Of a DNA stretch of 32,333 bases, positions 25,100 through 32,333 are shown piece by piece. The stretch is taken from NCBI GenBank assembly GCA_002706985.1, contig PAKP01000073.1, positions 1 through 32,333 on the forward strand, written 5' to 3'. How positions within the stretch are numbered: the first letter of the stretch is position 1; every line of letters starts with the position of its first letter. The translations under genes were made by a program, and so were the position numbers. Below the pieces are notes generated by a model. It saw only the letters and a list, made by a program, of their open reading frames with translations, was not told the DNA's origin and did not search any database. This stretch comes from Sneathiella sp. Its GTDB lineage: Bacteria > Pseudomonadota > Alphaproteobacteria > Sneathiellales > Sneathiellaceae.

Positions 25100-26578
25100 T
25101 TATCCCCTCCACCAGTCGGTCGGTGTGGCGGTAAAGCCCGCCGCCTCTTCCAGCACGCCCGCCGCGCGGAACACGGTTTCCTCATCGAACGGCCGGCCCA
25201 GCAGCTGCAGCCCGAGCGGCAGTCCCTCTTCCGAGAGGCCCGCCGGAACGGAAATACCGGGAAGCCCGGCCAGGCTCGCGGGCACCGTGAACACGTCATT
25301 GAGATACATGGCGAGCGGATCGTCGCTCTTGTCGCCAAAGCTGAAGGCCGCGGACGGCGCTGTCGGCGTCAGGATGACATCGACCTTTTCGTAAGCCTCC
25401 TTGAAATCGTTGGCGATGCGGGTGCGGACTTTCTGGGCCTTCAGATAATAGGCGTCATAATAGCCCGCCGACAGTGCATAGGTGCCGATCAGCAGGCGGC
25501 GCTTCACCTCGGCGCCAAAGCCTTCGGCCCGTGTGTTCGCATACATGTCATTGAGGTCCTTGCCCTCCACCCGGAGACCGTAGCGCACGCCGTCATAGCG
25601 CGCGAGGTTGGACGAGGCTTCCGCCGGCGCAATGATATAATAGGCAGCAAGCGCATATTTCGTATGCGGCAGGCTGATCTCGACGATTTCCGCTCCTGCG
25701 GCCTTCATCCAGTCGATGCCCTGCTGCCAGAGCGCCTCGATTTCCGGGCTCATGCCGTCGGTGCGGTATTCTTTCGGGATGCCGACTTTCAGACCCCGGA
25801 TGTCGCCGGTCAGCGCGGCCTCAAAATTCGGGACCGGCATATCGACGCTAGTGCTGTCTTTCGGATCGAACCCGGCCATGGCCTCCAGCATGATCGCAGT
25901 ATCGCGGACGCTGCGGGCCATTGGTCCCGGCTGATCGAGGCTGGAGGCGAAGGCAACGACGCCCCAGCGTGAGCAACGGCCATAGGTCGGTTTACAGCCG
26001 ACAATGCCGGTGAAGGACGCGGGCTGGCGGATGGAACCGCCGGTATCCGTGCCCGTCGCGCCCATGGCACTAAAAGAAGCAACAGCGCTGGCCGAACCGC
26101 CCGACGAGCCGCCCGGCACGAGGTCCCGGTTGTCGCCTGCGCGGCGCCAAGGATTGACCACATTGCCGTAATAGCTGGTCTCGTTCGACGATCCCATGGC
26201 GAGTTCATCAAGATTGACCTTACCCAGCATCACCGCACCCTCTTTCCAGAGGTTTGCGGTCACCGTGGATTCATAGCGCGGCTTGAAGCCGTCGAGAATA
26301 TGCGAGGCGGCGGTCGTGAGCACGTCTTTGGTGCAGAACAGATCCTTGATGGCTAGTGGGATACCTTCAAGCTTCCCGGCCTCTCCCTTTGCGCGGCGCG
26401 CATCCGACGCGGTGGCGGCCTCAACGGCCTGATCCGGCGTTTCCGTAATAAAGGCGTTCAGCGGTTTCGCGGCCACCATTGCCGTGATATGAGCGGCGGT
26501 CAGCTCGCGCGCGGAAAAATCACCGGCATTCAGCCCGTCCCGCGCGGCGGCAATCCCCAGCTTCGTCAGATCACCCAT
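25100..26578 (-). CDS. gatA: Aspartyl/glutamyl-tRNA amidotransferase subunit A
   Basis: A 492-residue amidase-signature enzyme. The Ser-cisSer-Lys triad is intact: Lys78 in [10 protein letters not shown], the cis-Ser Ser158 in PGGSSGGS and the nucleophile Ser182 in [11 protein letters not shown]. It hydrolyses glutamine and feeds ammonia to GatB for making Gln-tRNA(Gln) and/or Asn-tRNA(Asn). Its ATG overlaps the gatC stop by one base (TAATG), and gatB follows after one base, so the three are translated as a tight operon in the order C-A-B. Confidence 0.97.
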   Translation of the reverse strand: MGDLTKLGIAAARDGLNAGDFSARELTAAHITAMVAAKPLNAFITETPDQAVEAATASDARRAKGEAGKLEGIPLAIKDLFCTKDVLTTAASHILDGFKPRYESTVTANLWKEGAVMLGKVNLDELAMGSSNETSYYGNVVNPWRRAGDNRDLVPGGSSGGSASAVASFSAMGATGTDTGGSIRQPASFTGIVGCKPTYGRCSRWGVVAFASSLDQPGPMARSVRDTAIMLEAMAGFDPKDSTSVDMPVPNFEAALTGDIRGLKVGIPKEYRTDGMSPEIEALWQQGIDWMKAAGAEIVEISLPHTKYALAAYYIIAPAEASSNLARYDGVRYGLRVEGKDLNDMYANTRAEGFGAEVKRRLLIGTYALSAGYYDAYYLKAQKVRTRIANDFKEAYEKVDVILTPTAPSAAFSFGDKSDDPLAMYLNDVFTVPASLAGLPGISVPAGLSEEGLPLGLQLLGRPFDEETVFRAAGVLEEAAGFTATPTDWWRG

Positions 26579-26865
26579 TATTCAATCACCTTCGGTACGG
26601 CAAAAAAGCCGTCTTCGCGGCTCGGGGCATTGGCCACCACATCTTCGACATAACCGCCGTCGGTCACCTCATCGGCGCGCCAGCGCAGGCGCATCTCCGC
26701 AACCGAGGTCATCGGCTCGACATTCTCGGTATCCACCTCGCCGAGCTGTTCGACCCAGCCCAGGATGTTATTGAGTTCGGCCGCCATCGGTTCGAGGTCT
26801 TTTTCCACGATCTTGATGCGGGCCAGATTGGCTACTTTCGCCACAGTGGCTTTATCAAGCGACAT
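26578..26865 (-). CDS. gatC: Aspartyl/glutamyl-tRNA amidotransferase subunit C
   Basis: A 95-residue GatC. The N-terminal helices ([12 protein letters not shown], then [23 protein letters not shown]) wrap the GatA-GatB interface, and the C-terminal R.D....G....[16 protein letters not shown] is the family signature. AAAGGGTGA lies 4-12 bases before the ATG. It is the first gene of the operon and is divergent from ruvX, with 107 bases between the starts. A TATTAT-like -10 just ahead of the ribosome-binding site would give a very short leader. Confidence 0.95.
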   Translation of the reverse strand: MSLDKATVAKVANLARIKIVEKDLEPMAAELNNILGWVEQLGEVDTENVEPMTSVAEMRLRWRADEVTDGGYVEDVVANAPSREDGFFAVPKVIE

Positions 26866-26972
26866 CTGTCACCCTTTGCTATAATAAGGAGCTTTCCGGA
26901 AGGTCGGTCCGGGAACGTCTCCAATTTGAAAACAGGCACCAAACCGACATTGGCTGCAAATTAGCGTAAGCA

Positions 26973-27431
26973 ATGCTCCTCGGCAACCCCTCCCATCTGA
27001 AACATCTCGTGCCCAAGGACGCGCGGCTTCTGGGCATGGACCCGGGTACGAAAACAATCGGCCTGGCCGTCTCCGATGCCGCCCTGAAAATAGGCACGCC
27101 TCTTATGACAATCAAGCGCACAAAGTTCAAGGCGGATGCGGGCGAAATTGCCAAAATTGTCGACTCATGGAAAATCGGCGGCTTCGTCATCGGCCTGCCC
27201 ATCAATATGGACGGCAGCGAAGGCCCGAGGTGCCAGTCGATTCGCCAGTTCCAGAAAAATCTGGAGGAATATTTCGACCTGCCGATGTGTTTCTGGGACG
27301 AGCGCCTCTCGACCGTTGCCGTGACCCGCACCATGCTGGAGGCCGATGCGTCGCGGAAAAAGCGGGCGAAAGCCGTGGATAAAATGGCTGCCGCCTATAT
27401 CCTGCAGGGCGCACTCGACGCCATGCGCTAA
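26973..27431 (+). CDS. ruvX: RuvX/YqgF family RNase H-fold nuclease
   Basis: A 152-residue protein of the YqgF family. The first catalytic aspartate is in [15 protein letters not shown] (about residues 21-35). [12 protein letters not shown] (about 73-84), the DERLST segment and the final [11 protein letters not shown] aspartate complete the RNase H-like site. Members act as putative Holliday-junction resolvases or in 16S rRNA 5'-end processing. The ATG at 26973 has no good ribosome-binding site, and the first ~17 residues precede the domain, so a later start is possible. It is divergent from gatC and lies 56 bases upstream of pyrB. Confidence 0.92.
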   Translation: MLLGNPSHLKHLVPKDARLLGMDPGTKTIGLAVSDAALKIGTPLMTIKRTKFKADAGEIAKIVDSWKIGGFVIGLPINMDGSEGPRCQSIRQFQKNLEEYFDLPMCFWDERLSTVAVTRTMLEADASRKKRAKAVDKMAAAYILQGALDAMR

Positions 27432-27447
27432 AAAAAATATCTTGCGC

Positions 27448-27476
27448 TTGCCGCGCCATCGTTCCGCCGCTATACA
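27448..27476 (+). promoter_or_regulatory. Candidate pyrB promoter giving a near-leaderless transcript
   Basis: TTGCCG and TATACA are separated by exactly 17 bases. Transcription would begin around 27482-27484, only about 4-6 bases before the pyrB ATG at 27488. The gene lacks a ribosome-binding site, which fits leaderless translation. Confidence 0.45.
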
Positions 27477-27487
27477 GTTGGCTTTTA

Positions 27488-28435
27488 ATGACAAGTACAG
27501 ATTCCATACGATTTGCCCATCGGCATCTCCTAGATATCGCGCGGCTCAACGCGGGCGATATCAATCAGATTCTCACCCTCGCAGAACATTACGCCGAACA
27601 GACCCGGACCCCGGACAAGAAGCAGGATCTGCTGCGCGGCAAGACCCAGATCAATCTTTTCTTTGAAAATTCCACGCGGACGCGCACCTCGTTCGAGCTC
27701 GCAGGCATGCGCCTCGGCGCCGATGTGATCAATATGTCCGTCGGCAACAGCTCCGTAAAGAAGGGCGAGACCCTGATCGATACGGCGATGACGCTGAATG
27801 CCATGCATCCGGACGTTCTGGTGATCCGCCATGGCGATTCGGGCGCGCCGCATCTGCTTGCCCAGAAAGTCGATTGCGCCGTTATCAACGGCGGCGACGG
27901 CAGCCATGAACACCCGACCCAGGCGCTTCTTGATGCCCTGACCATCAAGCGTCGCAAGGGGCGGCTGGAAGGTCTGATCGTTGCCATCTGCGGCGATATC
28001 CAGCATAGCCGCGTCGCCCGCTCCAACATCGCGCTGCTGAATATTATGGGCGCGCGGGTACGCATCGTCGGGCCGACGACGCTGATCCCCTCCAACGCCG
28101 CGAAACTGGGCGTGGAGGTCTATAACAAGATGTCCGAAGGGCTGAAGGATGCGGATATCGTCATGATGCTGCGGTTACAGACCGAGCGGATGCAGGGCTC
28201 CTTCGTGCCGTCGATCCGCGAATATTTCCATCTCTTCGGGCTGAATGCGGAAAAGCTTAGCATCGCCAAGCCGGACGCGCTGATCATGCATCCGGGACCG
28301 ATGAACCGGGGCGTCGAAATCGATAGCGAGATCGCCGATGACCTCAATATCAGTGCCATATCGGAACAGGTAGAGATGGGGGTCGCCGTGCGCATGGCCT
28401 GCCTCGATCTGCTGACACGGGAGGGCGCATCATGA
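27488..28435 (+). CDS. pyrB: Aspartate carbamoyltransferase catalytic subunit
   Basis: A 315-residue enzyme with [13 protein letters not shown] (residues 58-70), which holds the carbamoyl-phosphate loop. [30 protein letters not shown] and [12 protein letters not shown] are also present. All residues expected for catalysis are there. It joins carbamoyl phosphate and aspartate in pyrimidine synthesis. No pyrI regulatory gene is adjacent; instead a dihydroorotase-like gene overlaps the stop (ATGA), which is the arrangement of dodecameric ATCases that need a DHOase or pseudo-DHOase partner. No ribosome-binding site precedes the ATG. Confidence 0.96.
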   Translation: MTSTDSIRFAHRHLLDIARLNAGDINQILTLAEHYAEQTRTPDKKQDLLRGKTQINLFFENSTRTRTSFELAGMRLGADVINMSVGNSSVKKGETLIDTAMTLNAMHPDVLVIRHGDSGAPHLLAQKVDCAVINGGDGSHEHPTQALLDALTIKRRKGRLEGLIVAICGDIQHSRVARSNIALLNIMGARVRIVGPTTLIPSNAAKLGVEVYNKMSEGLKDADIVMMLRLQTERMQGSFVPSIREYFHLFGLNAEKLSIAKPDALIMHPGPMNRGVEIDSEIADDLNISAISEQVEMGVAVRMACLDLLTREGAS

Positions 28436-29727
28436 CGACCGGACCCGTGCATGCCCTCATCAACGCCCGCCTGCTCGATCCGGCGACCGGAACCGATACC
28501 TCGGGCGGCCTGCTGATCAAGAACGGAACCATTCTCGACTGGGGCAGCCATATCACGGCGGACGCCCTGCCCGGCGGCGCCAGCGTCGAGGATTGCGGCG
28601 GTCACTGCCTCGCCCCCGGGCTGGTCGATGCCCATGCCTATCTGTGCGAACCCGGCAAGGAGCATCGCGAGACCATGGCAACCGCCGGACTGGCGGCGGC
28701 GGCGGGCGGCGTGACCACCATCAACGCCTTCGCCGCGACCGAGCCAGTCATCGATGATCCGGCCATTGTCGAAATGGTGATGCGGCGCGCGAAAAACACC
28801 TGCGCCGTCAATGTTTGTATCACCGGTGCGCTCACCAAGGGATTGCAAGGCGAGGAAATGGCGGAAATCGGCCTGCTATCGGAGGCCGGGGTTGTCGCCG
28901 TCAGCGACGGGCAGTTCGCCATCGAGAGTATCAACCTGATGCGCCGCGCCCTTGCCTATGCCAGCATGTTCGACCTGCCGATCATCGTCCATGCCGAGGA
29001 TCCGGCACTGGCGGCGGGCGGCGTTATTACCGGCGGCCGCACCGCCACCTTCATGGGCCTCAAATCCATTCCCTCCTGCGCCGAGGCGATCCTGGTCGAG
29101 CGCGACATCCGCCTTGTGAAGATGACCGGCGCGCGCTGGCACGCCGCGCATTTGAGTACCCGGGACGCGTTAGATACCATGCGGCGGGCGAAAAACGACG
29201 GGCTGAAGGTGACCGCGGGAACCGCACCGCACTATCATGCGCTCAACGATCTCGAGCTTGGCGAGTACCGCACCTTCGCCCGCGTCTCGCCGCCGCTCCG
29301 CGAGGAGGAGGAACGCCTCGCCGTGATCGAGGCGATCAAGGACGGCACCATCGATGTCATTTCATCCCAGCACCTGCCACAGAGCGCCGACAGCAAGCGC
29401 GTGCCCTTCGCGCAGGCAAAACCCGGCGTCATCGGGCTCGAAACCATGCTGCCGGTCAGCCTGCGGCTCTATCACAACGGCGATGTCGATCTGCTTAGAC
29501 TGCTCCATACCATGACGGTCGCTCCGGCGGACCTGCTCGGACTGGAGGCGGGACGGCTCAAAAAGGGCGCGGACGCCGATATCATCCTGTTCGATACAGA
29601 GCGGCCCTGGCAAGTCGATGGCGATCTGCTCAAGTCAAAATCCAAGAATACCGCGTTTGACGGCCATCTGCTGCAGGGCCGCGTCCTCAAGACTTTCGTG
29701 CGCGGCACCCCCGTTTTCGAGCTATAG
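28432..29727 (+). CDS. pyrC: Dihydroorotase-like protein, probably catalytically inactive (PyrC homologue paired with PyrB)
   Basis: A 431-residue class I dihydroorotase homologue, full length and overlapping pyrB by four bases. In active enzymes the first metal motif is HxH in D.HVHLREPG; here it is [10 protein letters not shown], so His68 is kept but the second His is Tyr70. The catalytic Asp of the usual TDHAPH motif is replaced: SSQHLPQ has Gln313. Other ligand-type histidines remain (His187 in HAED, His240 in HAAHLST). This pattern matches the pseudo-dihydroorotases known to stabilise ATCase dodecamers. If so, the cell needs another active dihydroorotase gene outside the window. Databases would likely call it simply pyrC. 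Confidence 0.9.
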   Translation: MTTGPVHALINARLLDPATGTDTSGGLLIKNGTILDWGSHITADALPGGASVEDCGGHCLAPGLVDAHAYLCEPGKEHRETMATAGLAAAAGGVTTINAFAATEPVIDDPAIVEMVMRRAKNTCAVNVCITGALTKGLQGEEMAEIGLLSEAGVVAVSDGQFAIESINLMRRALAYASMFDLPIIVHAEDPALAAGGVITGGRTATFMGLKSIPSCAEAILVERDIRLVKMTGARWHAAHLSTRDALDTMRRAKNDGLKVTAGTAPHYHALNDLELGEYRTFARVSPPLREEEERLAVIEAIKDGTIDVISSQHLPQSADSKRVPFAQAKPGVIGLETMLPVSLRLYHNGDVDLLRLLHTMTVAPADLLGLEAGRLKKGADADIILFDTERPWQVDGDLLKSKSKNTAFDGHLLQGRVLKTFVRGTPVFEL

Positions 29728-29738
29728 GAGGCAACGAC

Positions 29739-30392
29739 ATGCCCGATCCGCTTGGTGATTTCAGCCTGACCTGGCCATATTATGCGGCCGCCCTGATCGG
29801 TTATCTGGTCGGCTCCATCCCGTTCGGGCTGGTGCTCACCAAAATGGCCGGGCTTGGCGATGTCCGGAAAATTGGCTCCGGCAATATCGGCGCCACCAAT
29901 GTGCTCCGGACGGGCAACAAGGGCCTCGCGCTCGCCACCCTCCTTCTTGACGGCGGCAAGGGGGCGGTTGTCGTTATCGTCGCCAATATCTTCTTCACAC
30001 AGGACTATGCGGTGCTGGCGGGCAGCGGGGCCTTTATCGGCCATCTCTTCCCGATCTGGCTGAAGTTCAAGGGCGGCAAAGGCGTCGCCACCTTTATTGG
30101 CGTCATGCTCGCCCTGAGCTGGCCCGCCGGGATCGCCGTCGCCCTGACCTGGCTCTTGACGGCGCTGATCTTCCGCATGTCGTCGCTTTCGGCATTGGTC
30201 GCTGCGGCACTCGCGCCCGTCTATCTGCATCTGCTGAAAACCAACCTGCCGATTGACGGCACCTTTTATGGCGATAGCCAGCGCGTTGAGGTCGCCTTCT
30301 TCATGGCAGTGCTGATTTTTATCCGCCACCGCGAGAATATTGCCCGCCTCCTGAAAGGAGAAGAGCCGAAAATCGGCAAAAAGAAATCCTGA
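29739..30392 (+). CDS. plsY: Glycerol-3-phosphate acyltransferase PlsY
   Basis: A 217-residue membrane protein with five to six hydrophobic segments and the three PlsY motifs: GYLVGSIPFGLVL (about residues 21-33), RKIGSGNIGATNVLR (about 43-57) and the HLFPIWLKFKGGKGVATFIGV block (about 103-123). It transfers the acyl group of acyl-phosphate (from PlsX) to glycerol 3-phosphate, the first step of phospholipid synthesis. AGGAGG lies directly before the ATG, and the pyrC-like stop is 11 bases upstream, so it probably shares the pyr transcript. The C-terminus is lysine-rich. Confidence 0.95.
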   Translation: MPDPLGDFSLTWPYYAAALIGYLVGSIPFGLVLTKMAGLGDVRKIGSGNIGATNVLRTGNKGLALATLLLDGGKGAVVVIVANIFFTQDYAVLAGSGAFIGHLFPIWLKFKGGKGVATFIGVMLALSWPAGIAVALTWLLTALIFRMSSLSALVAAALAPVYLHLLKTNLPIDGTFYGDSQRVEVAFFMAVLIFIRHRENIARLLKGEEPKIGKKKS

Positions 30393-30456
30393 CTGCAGGT
30401 TGAATATACTTTCCTCACTACTTACTTAAAAGGGAAATTATGGTGGGGAGAGGACA

Positions 30457-31218
30457 ATGGACACCGCCGGGAAGCCGCATAGCGCAGATGAAAATATCCG
30501 CCGCCTGAGAAAACTGCAGCAGGATGCACAACACGCCTTTCGCGAGCAGATCACCCGCCACAGGGCCGAGATTGTCGCCCGCCAGAACGAATTCCGGGAA
30601 AATTTCCCGCCGCCGATGGCCGAGCCCGCGCCTGCAGAAAATGACCCCGTCGAAATAACCCAACCAGCGGAGACATCAGAACCGTCTGCGCCCGCCGAGA
30701 CTGATGAGGCTTTCTCCGATCTGGTCTTCCCGGAGGAGACAACGGAAATGTCGGCCTCCCTTGCCCCGGAAGACGCACTGCCAGAGGACGTCCTACCGGA
30801 AGTGATAATTGATCGTTCGGAAATGGTCCGCCCCCCGTCAAGAGTGGAAAGGGACCGCCTTGCCCGGCGCCGCAGCCATCGCATGCGGACCCGCCGCGCA
30901 CCGCGCGCCGCCGTGAATGTGCGGCATAACGCGGAACCCGAATCTGATCATCCAGCGCCAGAAGCGACACCCGCTCCGCCGCCGTCGGAGCCGGAAGAGG
31001 AACTGAGCGTGGAGGAACAGAAGGTTCTCGATGAGATCGAGATTTTCGAAACCCTGTGGCAAAAGAAAGAGGCCAGGATGGCCCCACCTCCCTCCCCGCT
31101 TTCCTCTCCGCCGCCGTCGCAGACCGGCAAAAAACGCCGGTCCTTCTTCGGCAGCCTGTTTGACATGTCGCCGCATTTCAGGGACGCACAGACAGAAGAC
31201 GAGGAAAAGCGGTTTTGA
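30457..31218 (+). CDS. Hypothetical low-complexity protein with coiled-coil ends and a basic patch
   Basis: I do not recognise a family. The 253-residue protein begins with a charged helix (about residues 11-50, many Arg, Gln and Glu). A long Pro/Glu/Ala-rich disordered stretch (50-128), a strongly basic patch (129-150, RLARRRSHRMRTRRAPR) and a second disordered stretch follow. Next comes an acidic helix (about 182-207), and it ends with KKRRSFFGSLFDMSPHF. There is no signal peptide or clear membrane span. GGAGAGG precedes the ATG. The basic patch could bind nucleic acid or acidic lipid, which is a guess. It lies between plsY and dprA in the same orientation. Confidence 0.7.
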   Translation: MDTAGKPHSADENIRRLRKLQQDAQHAFREQITRHRAEIVARQNEFRENFPPPMAEPAPAENDPVEITQPAETSEPSAPAETDEAFSDLVFPEETTEMSASLAPEDALPEDVLPEVIIDRSEMVRPPSRVERDRLARRRSHRMRTRRAPRAAVNVRHNAEPESDHPAPEATPAPPPSEPEEELSVEEQKVLDEIEIFETLWQKKEARMAPPPSPLSSPPPSQTGKKRRSFFGSLFDMSPHFRDAQTEDEEKRF

Positions 31219-31269
31219 TAAAATCCTCCTAAACGCGCAGAGCCCTGCCTAAAATTCAATTGACGCGAT

Positions 31270-31285
31270 TGACAGACTTCTGTCA
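31270..31285. promoter_or_regulatory. 16-bp dyad just before dprA
   Basis: TGACAGA and TCTGTCA are perfect 7-base arms around CT, ending 10 bases before the dprA ATG, which has no evident ribosome-binding site. It may be an operator or a small hairpin in the leader affecting dprA translation. Confidence 0.35.
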
Positions 31286-31295
31286 TCTTCCGCCA

Positions 31296-32333
31296 ATGGA
31301 TGAAAAACGCGAACTTACAGCGGAAGAGCGGCTGGCCTGGCTGCGGCTGATCCGGTCGGAAAATGTCGGGCCGATCACCTTTTTCCAGCTTCTGGCCCGG
31401 TTCAGGACGGCGGCAAATGCCCTTGAGGCCCTGCCCGAGCTTGCCCGCAAGGGTGGACGGAAAAAGCCGATCCGCATTTGTCCGCTGGCCGAGGCAAAAC
31501 GCGAAGCGGAGGCGATCTCCTCCTTCGGCGGGCGTCTGCTCGCGGCTTGCGAGCCCGACTATCCGCCCGCGCTCCGCATGATTGCCGATCCGCCACCAGT
31601 GATCTCCATCAAGGGGCATGCGCAGTTGCTGAACCGCGATATCATGGCAATTGTCGGCGCCCGAAACTCTTCTGCCGTCGCCATTCGGATAACGCAGGAG
31701 ATCGCGGGCGGGCTGAGCCGGGAAAAAATCGTTATCGCCTCCGGCCTCGCCCGCGGGATCGACACGGCAGCGCATCAGGCATCGCTCGACGGCGGCACCA
31801 TTGCGGTGGTTGGCGGCGGGATCGACTATCCCTATCCGCGGGAGAACAAGGGATTGCAGGAACAGATATATGAGCAGGGCTGCGTGATCGCCGAGCAACC
31901 CTTCGCCACGGTGCCGCAGGCGCGGCATTTTCCCCGCCGCAACCGGATCATTTCGGGCATGGCGCTCGGCGTCCTGGTGGTCGAGGCCTCACCCAAGTCG
32001 GGATCGCTGATCACGGCGCGCATGGCGCTGGAACAGGGGCGGGAAATTTTTGCGGTGCCCGGCTCGCCGATGGATCCGCGGGCCCGGGGCACCAACAACC
32101 TGATCCGGAGCGGAGCGACCCTCACGGAAACCGCCGATGATATCCTCGACGCGCTTCAGAGCATCCGGACCCGGCCGCTGAAGGAGCCGGATCAGCCCCT
32201 GCTGCCCTTTGGCGAACCGCTGCAACCGGAGGAGCGGGAGCTTGACCGGGTGCGCCCCGATGTGATCGAATTTCTGAGCCCCACCCCCATCGCGATCGAC
32301 GACCTTATCCGCCTGACAAATCAGCCGCCCGCC
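31296..32333 (+). CDS. dprA: DNA-processing protein DprA (truncated by the window edge)
   Basis: The frame is open for 346 codons from ATG 31296 to the end of the window. An N-terminal helical (SAM-like) domain (residues 9-55) is followed by the Rossmann-like core with IVGARNSS (119-126), SGLARGIDTAAH (149-160), FPRRNRIISG (212-221), SGSLITA (235-241) and GTNNLI (265-270). The start of the C-terminal winged-helix domain (about 318-346) is cut off. Roughly 25-35 residues are missing compared with usual DprA. It protects incoming single strands and loads RecA during natural transformation. In related genomes topA often follows. Confidence 0.95.
   Translation, partial: MDEKRELTAEERLAWLRLIRSENVGPITFFQLLARFRTAANALEALPELARKGGRKKPIRICPLAEAKREAEAISSFGGRLLAACEPDYPPALRMIADPPPVISIKGHAQLLNRDIMAIVGARNSSAVAIRITQEIAGGLSREKIVIASGLARGIDTAAHQASLDGGTIAVVGGGIDYPYPRENKGLQEQIYEQGCVIAEQPFATVPQARHFPRRNRIISGMALGVLVVEASPKSGSLITARMALEQGREIFAVPGSPMDPRARGTNNLIRSGATLTETADDILDALQSIRTRPLKEPDQPLLPFGEPLQPEERELDRVRPDVIEFLSPTPIAIDDLIRLTNQPPA

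Noticed and set aside
25099..25338. An N-terminal extension of gatB by 80 residues
   Set aside because: The extra part overlaps gatA out of frame and is Arg/Cys/Ser-rich noise; a strong ribosome-binding site supports the start at 25098.
1..32333. tRNA, rRNA, insertion sequences, integrase or prophage genes
   Set aside because: Looked for on both strands; no cloverleaf-like segment, transposase or integrase motif, or flanking terminal repeats were seen.

Overview
The window reads as a chromosomal segment of a free-living, flagellated alphaproteobacterium. The evidence is the GC-rich and dense coding, the block gatCAB / ruvX / pyrB-pyrC / plsY / dprA (an order I associate with alphaproteobacterial chromosomes), an alphaproteobacterial-type ParC and RecO, an alphaproteobacterial MotB N-terminus, a Bpt aminoacyl-tRNA-protein transferase and two TRAP transporters. 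A marine or soil member outside Rhizobiales (Sneathiella-like) is a guess; the genus cannot be fixed from this sequence. No rRNA, tRNA, CRISPR array, insertion sequence or prophage was found.

Layout. Positions 1-6.7 kb hold an edge fragment, a CAP-domain protein, a 3-hydroxyisobutyrate dehydrogenase-type enzyme, a flavin reductase-like protein, the flagellar stator pair motA-motB, a membrane-anchored methyltransferase, an MFS carrier and an RDD protein. Positions 6.6-10.7 kb hold an amine-oxidase-type FAD enzyme divergent from an SLC13-like transporter with two central TrkA-C domains, then bpt. Positions 10.8-18.3 kb are transport-rich. A TakP-like TRAP operon (dctP-dctQ-dctM) runs leftward, with an enlarged DctQ and a DctM that carries a ~330-residue coiled-coil tail. 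Across a 550-bp AT-rich gap, a second DctQM pair without its own binding protein runs rightward. bioY follows, with an operator-like palindrome inside its promoter, then parC and recO.

Positions 22.2-23.6 kb are the least conventional part. They hold a cysteine-containing 105-aa orphan, a perfect FNR-type box, a 38-codon single-span membrane protein, a terminator-like hairpin, and a 211-aa protein. That protein has an extremely histidine-rich N-terminal half (37 His in 110 residues) and two copies of a 49-residue WIWHV...ECI module that resembles a YegP/DUF1508-like repeat. I consider this the best candidate for undescribed biology, possibly a low-oxygen metal-handling module.

Positions 23.6-32.3 kb are housekeeping: gatCAB (transamidation of mischarged tRNA) divergent from ruvX; pyrB with a promoter so close that the message may be leaderless; a pyrC-like gene that has lost two catalytic positions and is probably a non-catalytic partner of PyrB; plsY; a low-complexity hypothetical protein; and dprA, cut by the right edge. 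Convergent gene pairs are separated by stem-loops that serve as plausible bidirectional terminators.
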